In this document: piece by piece, positions 11,801 through 23,390 of the stretch | Position numbering within the stretch: position 1 is the stretch's first letter | Layout: the number at the start of each line of letters is the position of its first letter | Assembly: GCA_007258455.2 (NCBI GenBank) | Contig: VDFB02000001.1 | Location: 14,343,747-14,407,746 of the forward strand | Length of the DNA: 64,000 nucleotides | DNA from: Sequoia sempervirens | Taxonomy: Eukaryota > Streptophyta > Pinopsida > Cupressales > Cupressaceae | Reading direction: 5' to 3' | Notes under the pieces: generated by a model | What the model saw: only the letters and a program-made list of their open reading frames with translations | What the model was told of the DNA's origin: nothing | Database searches by the model: none | Position numbers and translations under genes: made by a program

Positions 11801-12426
11801 ATATTATATCCACAGGGAAAGATGCTATGAGAGAAACTAATTGGTTGAAAGAATTGTTGGCTCAGGACAAAGAAGATACAGATCTCCTGCTGCAAAAAAC
11901 TAAAACTATCATGGAGTATACCAAGGATAAGCTAATAAGTGATAGAATTCTTCCTTCCTTCGGCGCTGCTGAACCTTGGGAGTGGTTTGAGGCATTGCAA
12001 ATCAGGCAGAAGGTTTTGAAGAATATTTACAAACAGAGGAGGCAAATTGATGATACCCTAATTGGTGTGTATAATGGATCCATTGCTTTCTTTGAGATTA
12101 TGACAGGGAGAAGGAAGATTGCCCCTAAATATTTGAGCTTGGAATAGTTGAGAAAGTGGTGGCATGATGTTTATGCTCTAATTAATGATGATTTCATTTC
12201 TGAGCACTAGTTGGATGATGCGGTCACCTACATTGTTGTCATTGACAAATACCTAACTTATAAGGTGGAGTGGGATAAGTCGGTGAAACAATCCAGGGAG
12301 GAGATTGCATCAATTGAAAGGAGACTTAGGGTTTTGCCTTTACCACCTGTGGCTGACTTGGATAGGGTGATTTTGAAAGTTCATGAAATGCTGGATCATA
12401 ATAAAGACAAAGAGGAAGGTAGTTAA
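8870..12426 (+). pseudogene. ORF X copy A: long retroelement-associated protein of unrecognised family
   Basis: About 1,185 codons ending in TAA at 12424; decayed by stops (TAG at 9107 and 9302; others near 9380, 9646, 9673 and 9685) and a frameshift near 10268. Three parts: an N-terminal conserved globular domain (8960-10240) with VAGFPST, LVLECARHYDS, IIGPQGRIVANL, WFIQFPTFSYI, DFPLRIGTGEACPSI and LEDYWANCSDEFE; a very charged Lys/Glu-rich linker (10300-11330) with VYTRRSRTPSPK; and a C-terminal alpha-helical, coiled-coil-like domain (11340-12420) with VQTFNLGP, LMKPLQYI and YKVEWDKSVKQ. No zinc knuckle, signal peptide, membrane segment, protease or polymerase motif seen. Homologous to copy B (about 45 percent by eye in the best stretch). 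It directly follows a gypsy pol, so it may be an accessory ORF of that element. Confidence 0.7.
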
Positions 12427-13545
12427 TGATTGGCTACATCGAGATTTGTGCTTCCCTATTATTTTGCCATGCATTGGTCCGAGCTGCATTGGAGATCCCA
12501 GGATGACCTGGATGAAGTTAATGCATTTAATGCATATTTTATCTCATTTTGAATTTCTCTTGGCCAACTTGTTGTGCCTAATTATTATTGTAAAATCCTA
12601 TCTAGGCTGACATGTTTTGGGGGTTCTATAAATATGGCATTTTTCCTCATTTGTAAGGGTTAAGAAATTTTAGACATAGACAAATAGAGAGATATAGTTA
12701 GAGCAAATTAAGTAGAGAAAGAGTTAGCAAGTAGTTGTTCTCAAGAAAATATTGTAACAGAAAGCTGGAATTGTTGCTTCAGTGGATAATTTGATGCAAG
12801 TAATGACATTGTGATTTGGTTCCATACTTGTGTTCTTATCTTGCATGGTTCTTGTTATTCTATCTTTAGAATTGCTTTGAGGGAGATAATATTTATATTA
12901 GATTTGATTCAATGATGTTTATGGTTTGATATTTGAAGTGTCGCAGCAATCCCTGGTCCATACTTTTCGCAACCAACTGATTGTTAGTTGCTTTGCAAAG
13001 TTAGCCTAAACCTTTATATTCATTGTGCTTAGTTCAATTCTGAGGGTTTATTCATTTCAATTACAATAGGGTTGTTTGAATGAATGTTCATGATTTGAAA
13101 ATATTAACACCTTAGAAGATTGCACTATTTCTATAAGATTGCAGATTCATCTAGGTCAAGTAGAAATCAGTTTTGAGGGATTGGTCCATTTCGAGTGTTG
13201 ATCATTTTCATTGTTAATCTTAGGTTTAGTGTTAAGTTTAGAAATCTCTTTGAAACCCTTATCTTTTGTTATTTATTTGATTATTGGATTAAATTTAGGA
13301 TTGAAGTATCATCATATTGTTAGATATGATAAATTGAGATTCAGTATTTTGCTTGTAGTAAGGTCCCATTGTGATTACCAATATTTTCACATTTATCACT
13401 GAGTTGTTTATGCATTGTCAAGACCTGACATTAGAAACCTTGGGGTTATCTCTTGAGGCTTGCTGATAGAGATTTACCTTTCAAGAGAGATAGGATATTA
13501 TATTCTGTCTGAGTTGTTGTTGTGCAGAAAACATCATCAACAGAA
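12427..13545 (+). repeat. conserved 3' block of module A, LTR-like
   Basis: Non-coding block with a TATA box (12627) and TTTTAGACATAG downstream. It aligns over about 1.1 kb with 26861-27986 behind copy B; by eye the second half is about 75 percent identical, more than the encoded proteins. Both end in TGTGCAGAAAA..CATCA. A promoter-bearing repeat at the 3' end suggests a 3' LTR, but neither a clear TG start nor the partner 5' LTR is present in the window. Confidence 0.55.
12627..12634 (+). promoter_or_regulatory. TATA box in 3' block A
   Basis: TATAAATA, preceded by GGGTTC. Aligned with TATAAATT at 27076 in block B; AGACATAG follows at about 40 bp in both, a plausible transcription start region. 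Typical placement for an LTR promoter. Confidence 0.55.
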
Positions 13546-13989
13546 AGAATATTAAAAGAGAAAAAATAAAAGAGGATATTGAAAATCAAAATTGAATATT
13601 CACCTTATCAGAAGTATCCAAATATCTCTACTGGGGCTATGGATGCCTGCTTGGTAATAGAGCTATGTTCGAGAGGGCCACAACGATGACCTCGTCGGGG
13701 CTATGGATGCTTGACTAGCAGTGAGGCTCTATCTAGGATGCTTTTGGAGTTAGAATCTTTACATAGCTTGATCAGGCTGACCTTGGTTACCTTGCGGCAG
13801 CTGAGGGAGGGAAATGAAAACATTTGAACACACTTGGACTTTGGCATAGGAAAGACATGCTTGTTCATTGGCTTTGAAAATTTGTTTTTGATTGACCCGA
13901 TGCGAGGATTACAACTAGAGATTCTAGGTTCTTGATTTTAGTTTGTCATTGAAATGCTCTGGAGTATTTCCCCAATAGGAGTCACCTTT
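13546..13989. other. intervening DNA between modules A and B, with a 63-bp degenerate duplication
   Basis: No gene. Starts with a purine-rich stretch. Contains two copies of GGGGCTATGGATGC (about 13634 and 13698), each followed by similar text (ATAGAGCTATGTTC.. versus GTGAGGCTCTATCT..), so a diverged tandem duplication. It could be the scar where gag-pol of module B was lost, but no pol remnant is recognisable. Confidence 0.35.
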
Positions 13990-15813
13990 TGTTGCACAAT
14001 TTTTGCACACATTCCCCACCAAAGGCAGGGATCCTCTTTCACTCATTTGGTTTGCTTGTTTGCCTTAGGGGCTTGACCTTTTCCCCTTAAGGGATAGGTC
14101 TCTTGGTCTTGGTCTTGTTTCACCTAGGTACTTAATGATAAATCTGTATTTGAGATGCCTTATTGAAGCATCATAGTGACAACCTGACTCTTGGAAGATT
14201 GAATTTAGCCTGAAATTTTGATTGAAGGGAAAAATTGACTAAGTATGGGGCAAGTTCAAAAATTACGAGTTAGCTAAGATTACTCGAACATTAGTCCGGC
14301 TGGAAAATCTAAGCTACCTTAGATTTCCTGGGTCCAATCTCCCTTCACATTTTTGAGTTTATGAGGGCATTCATGCATGCATTTATTGCTCGCATTAATG
14401 AGTTTTAAAAGCCAAATGGGGAATATAAGAGGGGTTCGAGGTGTCATTTGGGTCATTTTACATTGTGCATACTTGAGCTTGAGAGGAGGACATTCCCATC
14501 CTGTACTTCAATCGAGCTTCGCGGTGGAGGTTGCACTCTCTATGTGATCACTCTAGGGTTCGAGGGTCTCCATTGTAGGTTCCCATTGCATAATTTATTC
14601 TCGTGCATTATTTCAAGGTTGTTTTTTGAGCTTCTTAATGGTGATTTTAATGAATTTCATGCTTGATTGTAGATACTTTGTGGTGTATAATTTAATCCTT
14701 AAGTGAGGCTTTTATATTGCTTGGTTTCTCGCCTTACTTCCAGGGTTTTTATTCTTTGAAGGATATACTCTAACCGGGGCTTGTTGTAAATTTCGATTGG
14801 AGTATCATTAGGGAAAATTGGAATGATTTGGTAGGTCGAATACCTTTAAGATTTATTTCCCTATATGATATCTTCGTGTCTGATGATAAAATTTAGGAGT
14901 ATTGCCCTGTTGAGAGATTGGTTCGAAGCCCTAGTATTATGAAACCCTAGTTGATGAACGAAATGATAAATGAAATGAAGTGAATAGGGTCAATGGGTTA
15001 TCTTGTAAATGAGCAATTTGAAGTGTTGAAAGAGATAAACACGAATCCAACCTTCACAGTGAGCATTAATGAATCAAACACTTAGAGATTTTCAAACTCG
15101 ACGAAAAAGCAAAAGTTTCAAAAATTCTGAAGAAGCTCAGATTATCTGAGCCTCCTTAGATTTTCCAAATCCTCACCCATCTTAAAGCCCCAAGTTCAGA
15201 TACTTAGAAATTTTGAATTTACCCTCCATTCGGTGATTCTGAGCTCCCTAGAATTTACCGAATCTGAGCTCTTGAGAAAAACTCGAACCCTCTAAAACTT
15301 CAAGTCTTTGGCGTGCTTAACGAATCAAGACTTAGCGAAGATGATTGCAATGTGATATTAAGGTGATTAGTGTTGACATGTACTTGATTGTGCTAAAAGT
15401 TCCATCTCACCTCATGATTTTAAGTCAAAGGTGCCCAGTGTGTAAAGTCCGGGGAATCCAAGCTTGCTCAGATTACCCGAAATCTAGTTTGCCCAGGGAA
15501 TCTGAGCTTGCTCAAATTACCCGACCTTTCTCCTTTAGGATCAAATTTTCAAGTGTTGATGGTAAATGAGTTTTCACATGAATTTGTATGGAATTTGCGG
15601 TTAGATACTCATTGATTAGAATGTGATTCACTTGCATATCAATGTATGATTTCGTGAAGTGAATTTTTTGGTTTGTATTATCATCCAAGGTCCATATGGA
15701 TATCATAATTTGCACTTATTAATGTTAATGAGCATGTATTAACAAATTTTATAGTATGAATGGCATGTTGTGTTATTATCTACATTTGGGTGATTATTGG
15801 CTTTCCCTAATAG
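13990..15813 (+). other. leader of module B
   Basis: Begins with TGTTGCACAATTTTTGCACA like leader A, then diverges strongly. No coding frame of note. Contains several dyad-symmetric motifs (14305-15518) and ends in TTTCCCTAATAGATGCAG directly at the start of ORF X copy B; its ATG (15814) overlaps the AGATGCAG. Probably an untranslated leader, intron, or both. Confidence 0.45.
14305..15518. repeat. cluster of dyad-symmetric AATCTGAGC/GCTCAGATT motifs in leader B
   Basis: Five related palindromes: 14305-14326 (arms AAATCTAAG/CTTAGATTT, perfect), 15135-15151 (arms GCTCAGAT/ATCTGAGC, perfect around one T), 15236-15254 (arms ATTCT/AGAAT), 15455-15474 (AATCCAAGC/GCTCAGATT) and 15499-15518 (AATCTGAGC/GCTCAAATT). 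The last two are 44 bp apart and both followed by ACCCGA. Could be protein-binding operators or RNA hairpins. Confidence 0.55.
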
Positions 15814-17337
15814 ATGCAGACAAAATTGAGCCCAGACAAGGCATCTAAATCAAAGGCTACTTTAGTACAAGAGGAGGTAAGGAGTAGAGCCGAAAGGATG
15901 AAGTATGAATTCAAGGGTATATGGCCAGAGTCCAAGATTGCTTGTTCTTGGTTGAAGATTGCAGACACAAACATGGGACATGTAGACTATGATGACTTCC
16001 AGTAGAGGATGTACGGAAATGCACCAACTTAGCTTGCTCAAATTCTTACTTACACTGGGTTGGCTCAAGTAGCAGGGTTCCTGCCAACACAACTTTGTCC
16101 AGAGTTGGTTTTAGAATGTGCATAACACTATGACTCTAGAACAAGAATTATAATTGGGCCACAAGGAAGAGTCATGGAAAATCTTACTGAAGAATCCATT
16201 GCACAGGTATTCAATATTGCCTCACATCACAAGCTTATTGAGGAGATTAACATTGGGTAAGCAATAAAGTTTTATGATGAAGACCCCAATAGAGCTTTGG
16301 AGATCTTGAGTAGCTCCTGGATATTGAATCCCAAAACACACTACTCTAAGTTGCCCAAAAAATTGCATAAGAGTGATTTTAAGATGGAATATCATGATAT
16401 TATAACTCTTTTGGGAAGGGTAATGGGAGTAGAAGAAGCACATATTTTTCAAAATTGGATGTTTTACCCCATCACACAAATTGTGGCTGGCAAGCATTAT
16501 CATTGGGCTAGAATCATAAGTAACAACTTGGATGCCCACCTGAGAAGTGTACAAGAGACTAATAGGTTCACACTAACTTCATATCTTGTCTACAGGTTGG
16601 TAAGCAAGACTAAGTATAAGTGTCTCAGTTGCAAAGGGACTATAGGAAAAGATAGGATATGGGACATATACCAACAACTACAACATAAAACATCTAATTA
16701 CAGGAGAGCCAATGATGCATTCTTCATGTACATTCCTAGCTTGTTGCAAGATGCTCTCCATATTAGCATTTCTTCTGATGCCATGGACTTAATCAAGCAA
16801 TATGGTCAATGGTTTATTCAGTTTCAAAGGTTCACATACATCCGAGTACAAGGATCTCCTATTGTTCCACTCAGACTACCAAGGTATCTGACTAATAAGC
16901 TCCCAATGCTAGAATTGACAAGGGAAATGGTAGGATTTGAGGAGATATTACAACAAGAATTTCATAAGAAAGGATTGGGAGCAGAATTCCCATTGAGAAT
17001 GGGAACTCTAGAGGCATGCCCTTCTATTCAGAGTGCCCAACATTCTAAAAAAGAGATGGCACAGTTTGAGTTATATTCTCACACCAACAAAAACAGGTTT
17101 GATCCTTATTGTAAGACCCAGAAACAAGCTAACAAAACATTCAGGAATAAGGACCACATTGAGGACTATTGGGCCAATTGTCGAGATGAATTTGAAGCCA
17201 TAAGGAGAAGATTTTATAGGATTCCATTGAATTTAATCAGATTGTACAAAGTTCCAGAGGTGCCTGATCAAGTGCAAGATGATGATACAAACTTACTCCA
17301 ACACCATGATTTTGAGCCCTACAGGAACAAGCCCTTG
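15814..17337 (+). pseudogene. ORF X copy B, N-terminal half (split by a chromovirus)
   Basis: Same family as the protein at 8870. All pieces from the ATG at 15814 to the insertion are in one frame, with stops at about 16003, 16030, 16123 and 16258 and then an unbroken run of some 360 codons (16261-17337). Conserved phrases shared with copy A: TGLAQVAGFLPTQ, ELVLECA, HYDSRTR, IIGPQGRVMENL, NYRRANDAFFMY, QWFIQFQRFTYIRV, EFPLRMGTLEACPSI and IEDYWANCRDEFE. The frame continues into the chromovirus LTR only by chance; across the insertion (removing one CCTTG) it resumes at 24655. No known domain recognised; globular, alpha-rich, no membrane segment. Confidence 0.7.
17333..17337. repeat. 5-bp target site duplication of the chromovirus, CCTTG (also 24650-24654)
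   Basis: CCTTG occurs immediately outside both LTRs, flanking TGTGATG..CATCACA termini. A 5-bp duplication is standard for Ty3/gypsy integration and fixes the element boundaries exactly. Confidence 0.93.
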
Positions 17338-18571
17338 TGTGATGAACCCTACTGGCTCACAACTCAAACCCTTGTATTTTCCTTATCTTATTTGTGTTTT
17401 TTTTTTTTTAAAGAAAGTTTGTAGTCAGAAGAGAAGGGGCGCATCATATAAAAGCTCATAAAAACTAAATATGAGCTATTTTCTACATAATGGAAGAGCA
17501 GAAGGTATTTTTTAACTGAATCAAATAGATCACAAATGATAAACATACCCAAAAGCTTCTAGATTATTTATTTAAGAAAATAAGTCAACTCACCAACCAA
17601 GAATGGTGAAAACTAGCAATTATGGACGCCTGGCCTCTAGAAATGACTTCTCCCACTTTGAAACAAGATACAAAGGGCTAATAGGAGTAGCCGCCAAGAA
17701 TGAAGCACAAACATGAACCAAAGAGAAGGTGTTTTAGCTACAAGCTTCACACGCGAAACCTCCAGGAAGGCACAAATTCCAAGGAAAATGGTATGGCCAA
17801 AGGAAGAAACCAAAGGAACAAAGCTGAAAGCTAAGATCTGTTGAAGATGACGTCTCTGGTGAAGAAACCCCCTTCCTTATTGCAAAGAAGTAAAAAACTA
17901 AATAATAAAACTCTGATTGTAGCATGTAGAACCTATGAATGAAGCCCTCATAGATGCACTAATTCAACTGGTCTCTCATAGTCTAAAAAATGCTCAACAC
18001 TGAAGAGATCCCATTCTCCAATGGAAAATTTCCTCAAAACCCTGATCACAGAGAATAGCACAGAAGGAAACTAAAGGCAAAGTTGAAATAATGAATAATA
18101 GAGTTTCTTATTGCCAAAATGCCTTATATCCCAAAAGGCATGACTTTCAAGAAAGTGACGCCACTTGCAATCATTTAAATATTTTAAATCATATTTAAAT
18201 CACTTTTCAATAGTTTCAAGTTAAAAACTTGAGTGCCCACTTCTATGCATCTTTTATGGAATATTTAAGTGATATAATATGTATAAAGTCAATTTGACTT
18301 TATAATAAAGCATTAAGTTAAATAATTAACTCAAATCACTTAAAAATCCATAACTCTCTCTAAACTCCATATATTCTCGTGTCGTCAGAAACTATCAACC
18401 CCTAAAATTCCAAGGCCTGCTGTGAGCCAATCACTGAGCTCTAAAAATGAGAATGACAAAACTCCTCCAGAAAATACCACTGACCCTCTAACTACTCCAG
18501 TTAGCCCACAAGGGTCCAAGAAATAGGCTAATACACTGTTCCTGAGAACTGACTAGAGCGGGGACATCACA
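17338..18571 (-). repeat. 3' LTR of the chromovirus
   Basis: 1,234 bp, TGTGATGAACCC to GGGGACATCACA in plus-strand reading. Near-identical to 23391-24649. It lacks a segment of about 25 bp (around 24306-24329 in the other LTR) that repeats a neighbouring TTTAAATCACTTTT stretch. Poly-T run of variable length near 17398. Confidence 0.95.
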
Positions 18572-18888
18572 GTTCGCCCTCCCCGAATTCGCTTGTCCAC
18601 AAGAAAACTCAAAGCCAGATGCTGAAGAATGTTGTCACTCTCCCAAGTAGCATCCTCTGCCGGCAGATCTTTCCACTTCACCGGATATTCCCTGATAACC
18701 CGCCTTCGAAGATGATGCTCTTTGGAATCCAGAATGGCCTCAGGTATCAAAATCAACTTCCCCTCATCATCCAGGGGTGGTAAATCTAAAGAAGGGATCA
18801 CCTGCTGTCCCAAAGCCCTTTTGAGGCATGACACGTGGAACACATTGTGAACCTTACTATTCACCGGTAGATCTAACTCATAATCCAC
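18553..18888 (-). pseudogene. integrase C-terminus and chromodomain of the chromovirus
   Basis: The chromodomain would bind histone marks and steer integration into heterochromatin. The segment reads SKVHNVFHVSCLKRALG (the usual linker of plant chromoviruses), then ILDSKEHHLRRRVIREY and YPVKWKDLPAEDATWE, a classic chromodomain strand-helix pattern with Trp residues. It ends in the LTR, the last codons reading into 18553-18571. Frame open over 111 codons, but separated from the integrase core by stops (18900-19500). Confidence 0.88.
18572..18584 (-). other. polypurine tract of the chromovirus
   Basis: On the minus strand GGGGAGGGCGAAC lies directly before the 3' LTR start TGTGATG. It would prime plus-strand DNA synthesis. 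Position and purine content fit. Confidence 0.7.
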
Positions 18889-18899
18889 TTCACCAACAC

Positions 18900-19910
18900 G
18901 TCTGACAACTCTGAATGGTCCATAGTATCATGGCTTAAGTTTTTCAGCGCCCTTCTTACGAAGGGTGGATTTCCTATAAGGATGTAGCATCAAATACACC
19001 AAATCATCGATCTCGAAAGATCGCTCCACTCGCCTCTGATCAGCATATTGCTTTTGTTGATTTTTAGCTTTCTGAATGTTCTCCCTGAGTGCTATAATAA
19101 TGTCTTGGTTCTCCTATAATAGATCCCCAACACTAGGCACTTTGTTGTCACTCAACAACAAATCTAAAAAACTCGGAGCATCATATCCATATAATTCTCA
19201 GTATGGTGTCATCTGAATACTCATGTGATGAGTGGTATTGTAGCAATACTCACAAAGGTATAACCACTTCACCCATGCCTTCTGCTGCCCTGAACTATAA
19301 TTCCTCAAGTATCCTTCCACCCATTTATTGACTATCTCAGTCTGCCCATCTATCTGTGGGTGGTAGCTGGTGCTCAAAGTGAGCTCTTTCCTGCAAAGTT
19401 ATAATAACTCATGCCAGAAGTTACTCAAAAACTTGCTATCTTTGTCACTGAATATGCTCCGAGGCAAACTGTGCAACCTGAATACCTCTCGAAAAAATAA
19501 GTTTGCCACCTATGTAGTTGTGTGAGTAGTAGTGATTGGGAAGAAATGAGCATACTTCTTCAATCTATCTACTACCACAAAAATGTTGTCCTTCCCTTGA
19601 GCTTTCGGCAAGCCCGTAATGAAGTCCATCGACAAGCATTCCCACTTCCTCTCAGTAATAGGAAGCAGTTGAAGTAATCCTGCAGGGTATGTATGTTCTT
19701 GCTTGTTCTGCTGACAAACAAGGCATTCTCTGACATACTGAAGAACAAAAGACTTGAGACCCTTCCAAGAGAATCTATCACATACCTGCCTGTAGGTCTT
19801 AAAGTAACCAGGATGTCCTGCCATAGGTGAATCGTGAAATGATCTCAAAACCCTGTCCCTCATCTCAGAATCTAGGACTAGAAATATCCTCCCTTTATAA
19901 ATGATAAGAT
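18900..19910 (-). pseudogene. integrase core of the chromovirus
   Basis: The HHCC module is clear at 19830-19690: HDSPMAGHPGYFKTY and CLVCQQNKQEH. The core starts MDFITGLPKAQGKDNIFVVV (first catalytic Asp, near 19625). The second Asp is in FSDKDSKF (about 19450) and the Glu in DGQTEIVNKW (about 19340), so all three catalytic residues survive. A TAA follows WHELL near 19405, and a TAG lies near 19515. Motif order and the chromodomain behind it identify a chromovirus integrase. Confidence 0.88.
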
Positions 19911-20099
19911 CATCTACAAGTGAGTATCTACCATCCTATACTATCCTGTCCACTATGCTAGAATCCCACGGGTTCTTAGCATACTCCGCAACTATCATGT
20001 GTCTCCAGTCCTCAACAATCTCTGTAATGGAGCTCAAGTGTGGGTGGCGAGATAATGCGTCAGCAACCACATTATGTGTACCCTTGACATAGGAGATGT

Positions 20100-21286
20100 C
20101 AAAATCATAGGACTGAAGTTTGTTGACCCATTTCTATTGTCTTTTATTCAAATCTCGCTATCCTAGGAAATGTTTCAGACTATTGTGATCAGTTTTAACA
20201 CAAAATTTACAACCAACTAAATACTGCTTGAACTTGGCCATGGCATGCATGATGGCCAACATTTCTTTATCATAAATGCTAAAGCTCCTCTCTGGACCTC
20301 TCAGCTTCGTGCTCTCGAAAGCTATAGGGTGTCGGTCCTACATGATGACTGCCCTCATCATTGGCATCACAATGTAGCTCAAACAGCTTGGTGAAATCTA
20401 GTAATGCCAAAACTGGACATGTAGTCATGAGAAGTTTAAACTTCTCAAAGCATGCCTGTGCTAAAGGTGTCCACACAAAGGCTCCCTTCTTAGTCAAATA
20501 TGTCAGTGGCGCTGCATGACACGAGAATCCACTAACGAACCGATGGTAGAAGGCACATAGACCTACAAACCCCCTAAGCTATGTCAATGTCTCAGGTGTA
20601 GGCTAATCAATGATAGCACAAACTTTCTCTGGATCCATACTAACTCCCTCACTACTGATGATGTGACCCAAATATAAAAGTTCTCCCAATCCTAGTGCAC
20701 ACTTGGATTCCTTGGCGTACAAGGACTCCCTATCCAATATGCTCAATACTGCATCCAAGTAAACTATGTGTTCCTCCCAAGACCTGTTGTAAACCAGTAT
20801 GTCGTCGAAGAACACCAAAAAAAAATTCCTCAAGTGAGGATGGAAAACCCTGTTCATTGTCGACTAAAATGTGGCTAGAGCGTTGGTTAAACCGAATGGC
20901 ATAACCAAGAAGTCATAATGTCCACAGTGGCATCGGAATGCAGTTTTCTCAATATCCTCCTCTTGGACTCTGATCTGATGGTACCCAGTCCTCAAATCAA
21001 TCCTCGAAAAATAGCAAGCTCCATGTAACTCATCTATTAACTTGTCAATCCATGGTATGGGATACATGTTCTTAATAGTCTTACTGCTTAGCATCCTATA
21101 GTCAATACACATCCTAAGTGTACCATCCTTTTTCTTCACCAAAACAACTGATGAAGCAAAGGGTGATTTACTCAGCCTAATGTGCCCCATAGCTAAAAGT
21201 TGCTTAATGGTTTTTTCAATTTCATCTTTTAAACATTTGGGGTGCCGGTAAAGAGTGATCATGATAGGTTTTGTGCCCTCCTCCAA
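20100..21286 (-). pseudogene. reverse transcriptase and RNase H of the chromovirus
   Basis: RT starts with a [21 protein letters not shown] entry, then [65 protein letters not shown] (21286-20864). After one stop (ATF then TAG) the catalytic FFDDILVY is at about 20810, followed by GHIISSEGVSMDPEKV. RNase H begins after another break (20497) with FVWTPLAQACFEKFK and FELHCDAN; a later part reads KTDHNSLKHFL and ADALSRHP near 20050-20200, with stops. Non-functional but easily recognised. Confidence 0.9.
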
Positions 21287-21370
21287 TTCTACAATATGCT
21301 CAATACCTCTATTAGGAGGTCTACCTAGTGGGATAGCACTGAAAACCTTTGCATGTTTGATTCAGAGTGC

Positions 21371-22201
21371 TTAGATATCTGGATGATAAGAAGAATCTTG
21401 TTGCTCCTTTTGTGAAGGAATTACCTTGCACTTTGCTGCCCAATCCACCATGTCATGCCAAATCAAATGTTCCATTCTCTTGAGTGAAATTTCTTTTACA
21501 TTGTTGTCCTTAATGGCTTTGAGAACTTGATTTGTGCCATGAACTTTAAATTTCATCTCCATGTCACATAAATTAAGTGTGAACTCTCCTATCGCATGAA
21601 GCCACTTCATGGCGAGAACTATATCTGTACCTCCCATCTTCACAACATAAAAATCTTCCTTAAACTCAAAATTTTTGGGTTTCATTGGAAAATCCAAAAT
21701 CATCCTCTCGCAGTTGAGAGTATACCCATCCGCAACCTTCATTCGAATGCCTTCAAACTGCTAAGTTTGAATACCCCTTTTCTCCACTAACCGTGAATCA
21801 ATGAAGTTGTGGGTCACACCTGTATCCAAAAGAGAAATGACTCTTTGACCCGCTAAGATCCCTCGAAGTCTGAAAGATTTCTCTCTCTGCATGCTGGACA
21901 TGTGAGCTTCTAGTAGCTCAGTTTCAACCACAATTTCTGCCTCATTTTCTGACTTTTCCTCATCCGTGTCATATATTGCAGCTTGCTGGTCTGAAAAATC
22001 AGTCAACTCATCTCCCTCAAAGAACCACTCCATGTGCTTGTTTTTCCCTTTAGGCTTGAGGGGACAGTCATGGTTGAAGTCATATGGGCCCTTGCAATAA
22101 AAGCAGAGTTTCCTCCTACGCAAATCATTCATTGTTTCACGATCTAAGGGTGCTGCAATTTTTTTTCTTTTGATCAACATTATCAACCTTCTTTGGATCA
22201 A
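21371..22201 (-). pseudogene. zinc knuckle and aspartic protease of the chromovirus
   Basis: The CCHC knuckle LCFYCKGPYDFNHDCPLK (22115-22060) has all four ligands. The acidic linker is followed by the protease motif ISLLDTGVTHNFIDS (21845-21800), with DTG as the active triad and a Val where Ala is usual. A TAG near 21763 splits the domain; it goes on as GGTDIVLAMKWLHAIGEFT, the usual protease C-terminal signature (Leu usual in place of Met/Ala). Confidence 0.88.
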
Positions 22202-22239
22202 ATTTGTTATCAGTGTAGGAAGTAGATGGTTTCAAGCCA

Positions 22240-23200
22240 AATTGTTTACAAGGTGTAGTGAGCTCCATTCCGTGAGCTTTCCTCATGGCCTCCTAAAAAG
22301 TAGGTGGATCGAATGCCTTGATCTAACCTTTCATGGGCTCGAAAAAACCCTCAATAAACAATATGATCAGCCTTCTCTCTGAGATGGCTGTCACCATCAC
22401 GGATAGTCTCTGGAACTCTCCAATGTACGATTCCAAGCTACCCAACTATTTTAACTGTGCAAGATCCCTGAAGAATAGTTTGGGATCACGTCTATCAAAC
22501 CTCTCTACCAGTCTATCAGTAAAATCCTAGTACGAGGTAATTCTATCATGGTGAAGTGTTGCCATGCCATGAATCCACCAGTCATGTGCTACACCATCAA
22601 GGTGGAGAGCTGCAAATCGTATAGCATCTTCCTCTAGTATAGGATGTAGTGTCAGGAATGTATCCAACTTACTCACCCAGGCACGTGCTATAACTCTACC
22701 ACTACCATCATTGTGAACTAAGGTCAGTTTGTTGGTAGCCTGTCTGAGATAATTATGTTTGTTTCTAGGCCTCTTGTCATTCATGTTACGGTTATGCTCT
22801 CTCTTCTGGCTCATGAATCGATCGAAGTTAAGGTGATCCTTAACTCTCAGAGGCAATGCATCCCATTCATCATGCATAGTCATGATATTATTTGCAAAGT
22901 TCACTTCACCACCCTGTTCAACCTCATCCTCTTTATCAGCATCATTTCTGATAAAAGTAGGGCACGTGGGTCTCTCAAAGGTGCGTGTTGGAGCAATGAT
23001 TCTATGGGGTTCTCCATGAATACTGCCTTCCTGATCTCGACCCTGATTTTGACCTCTATGAAGTGTCAAATTTTGAACATTTGTGCTTAGCTACTAAAGG
23101 ATGTTTGCCACCTGTTCTTGGCCTGCCACCATGCCTCTGATTACAACTCTAGCTTCTCTTTCCTCTTCATTGAGAGGATTCCTATGAGAACCTTCACCTT
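22240..23200 (-). pseudogene. gag of the chromovirus
   Basis: Gag capsid segment AIRFAALHLDGVAHDWWIHG (22625-22565) is the hallmark of plant chromovirus gag. The N-terminal part is Arg/Asp-rich. Stops separate it from the following segment, in which FDRRDPKLFFRDL-type text (about 22450-22500) and an EAMRKAHGME-type helix (about 22260) can be read. First Met and exact N-terminus are uncertain. Confidence 0.8.
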
Positions 23201-23376
23201 CCTTGTCAACCATGTTATCAAGGTCTAATTCTTCTTCCTGTTCGTCAAATGAAAACGTTGGAAATTGTTCAAAAGTACTTCTCTGAAAACCAGGACCCCT
23301 GCGTGAGTAGTACCTGTCAAACCTGTTATGATGAGATCACATAGAAGCTGCTAACCCTTCAGGCTGGCAGGATCAG

Positions 23377-23389
23377 GGCTCTGATACCA
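23377..23389 (-). other. primer binding site of the chromovirus
   Basis: Minus-strand TGGTATCAGAGCC, one base from the 5' LTR. Complement of the 3' end of plant initiator-Met tRNA, the usual primer for chromoviruses and most copia elements. Confidence 0.95.
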
Positions 23390-23390
23390 C

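Noticed and set aside
8870..12426. ORF X as an envelope-like protein
   Set aside because: Position fits, but no signal peptide or transmembrane segment is visible.
8870..12426. ORF X as a Gag of a non-autonomous element
   Set aside because: No CCHC knuckle and no recognisable capsid signature; kept open rather than asserted.
13990..15813. Leaders A and B as the two LTRs of one element around ORF X copy A
   Set aside because: Only the first 60-100 bp match; true LTR pairs would be similar over their whole length.
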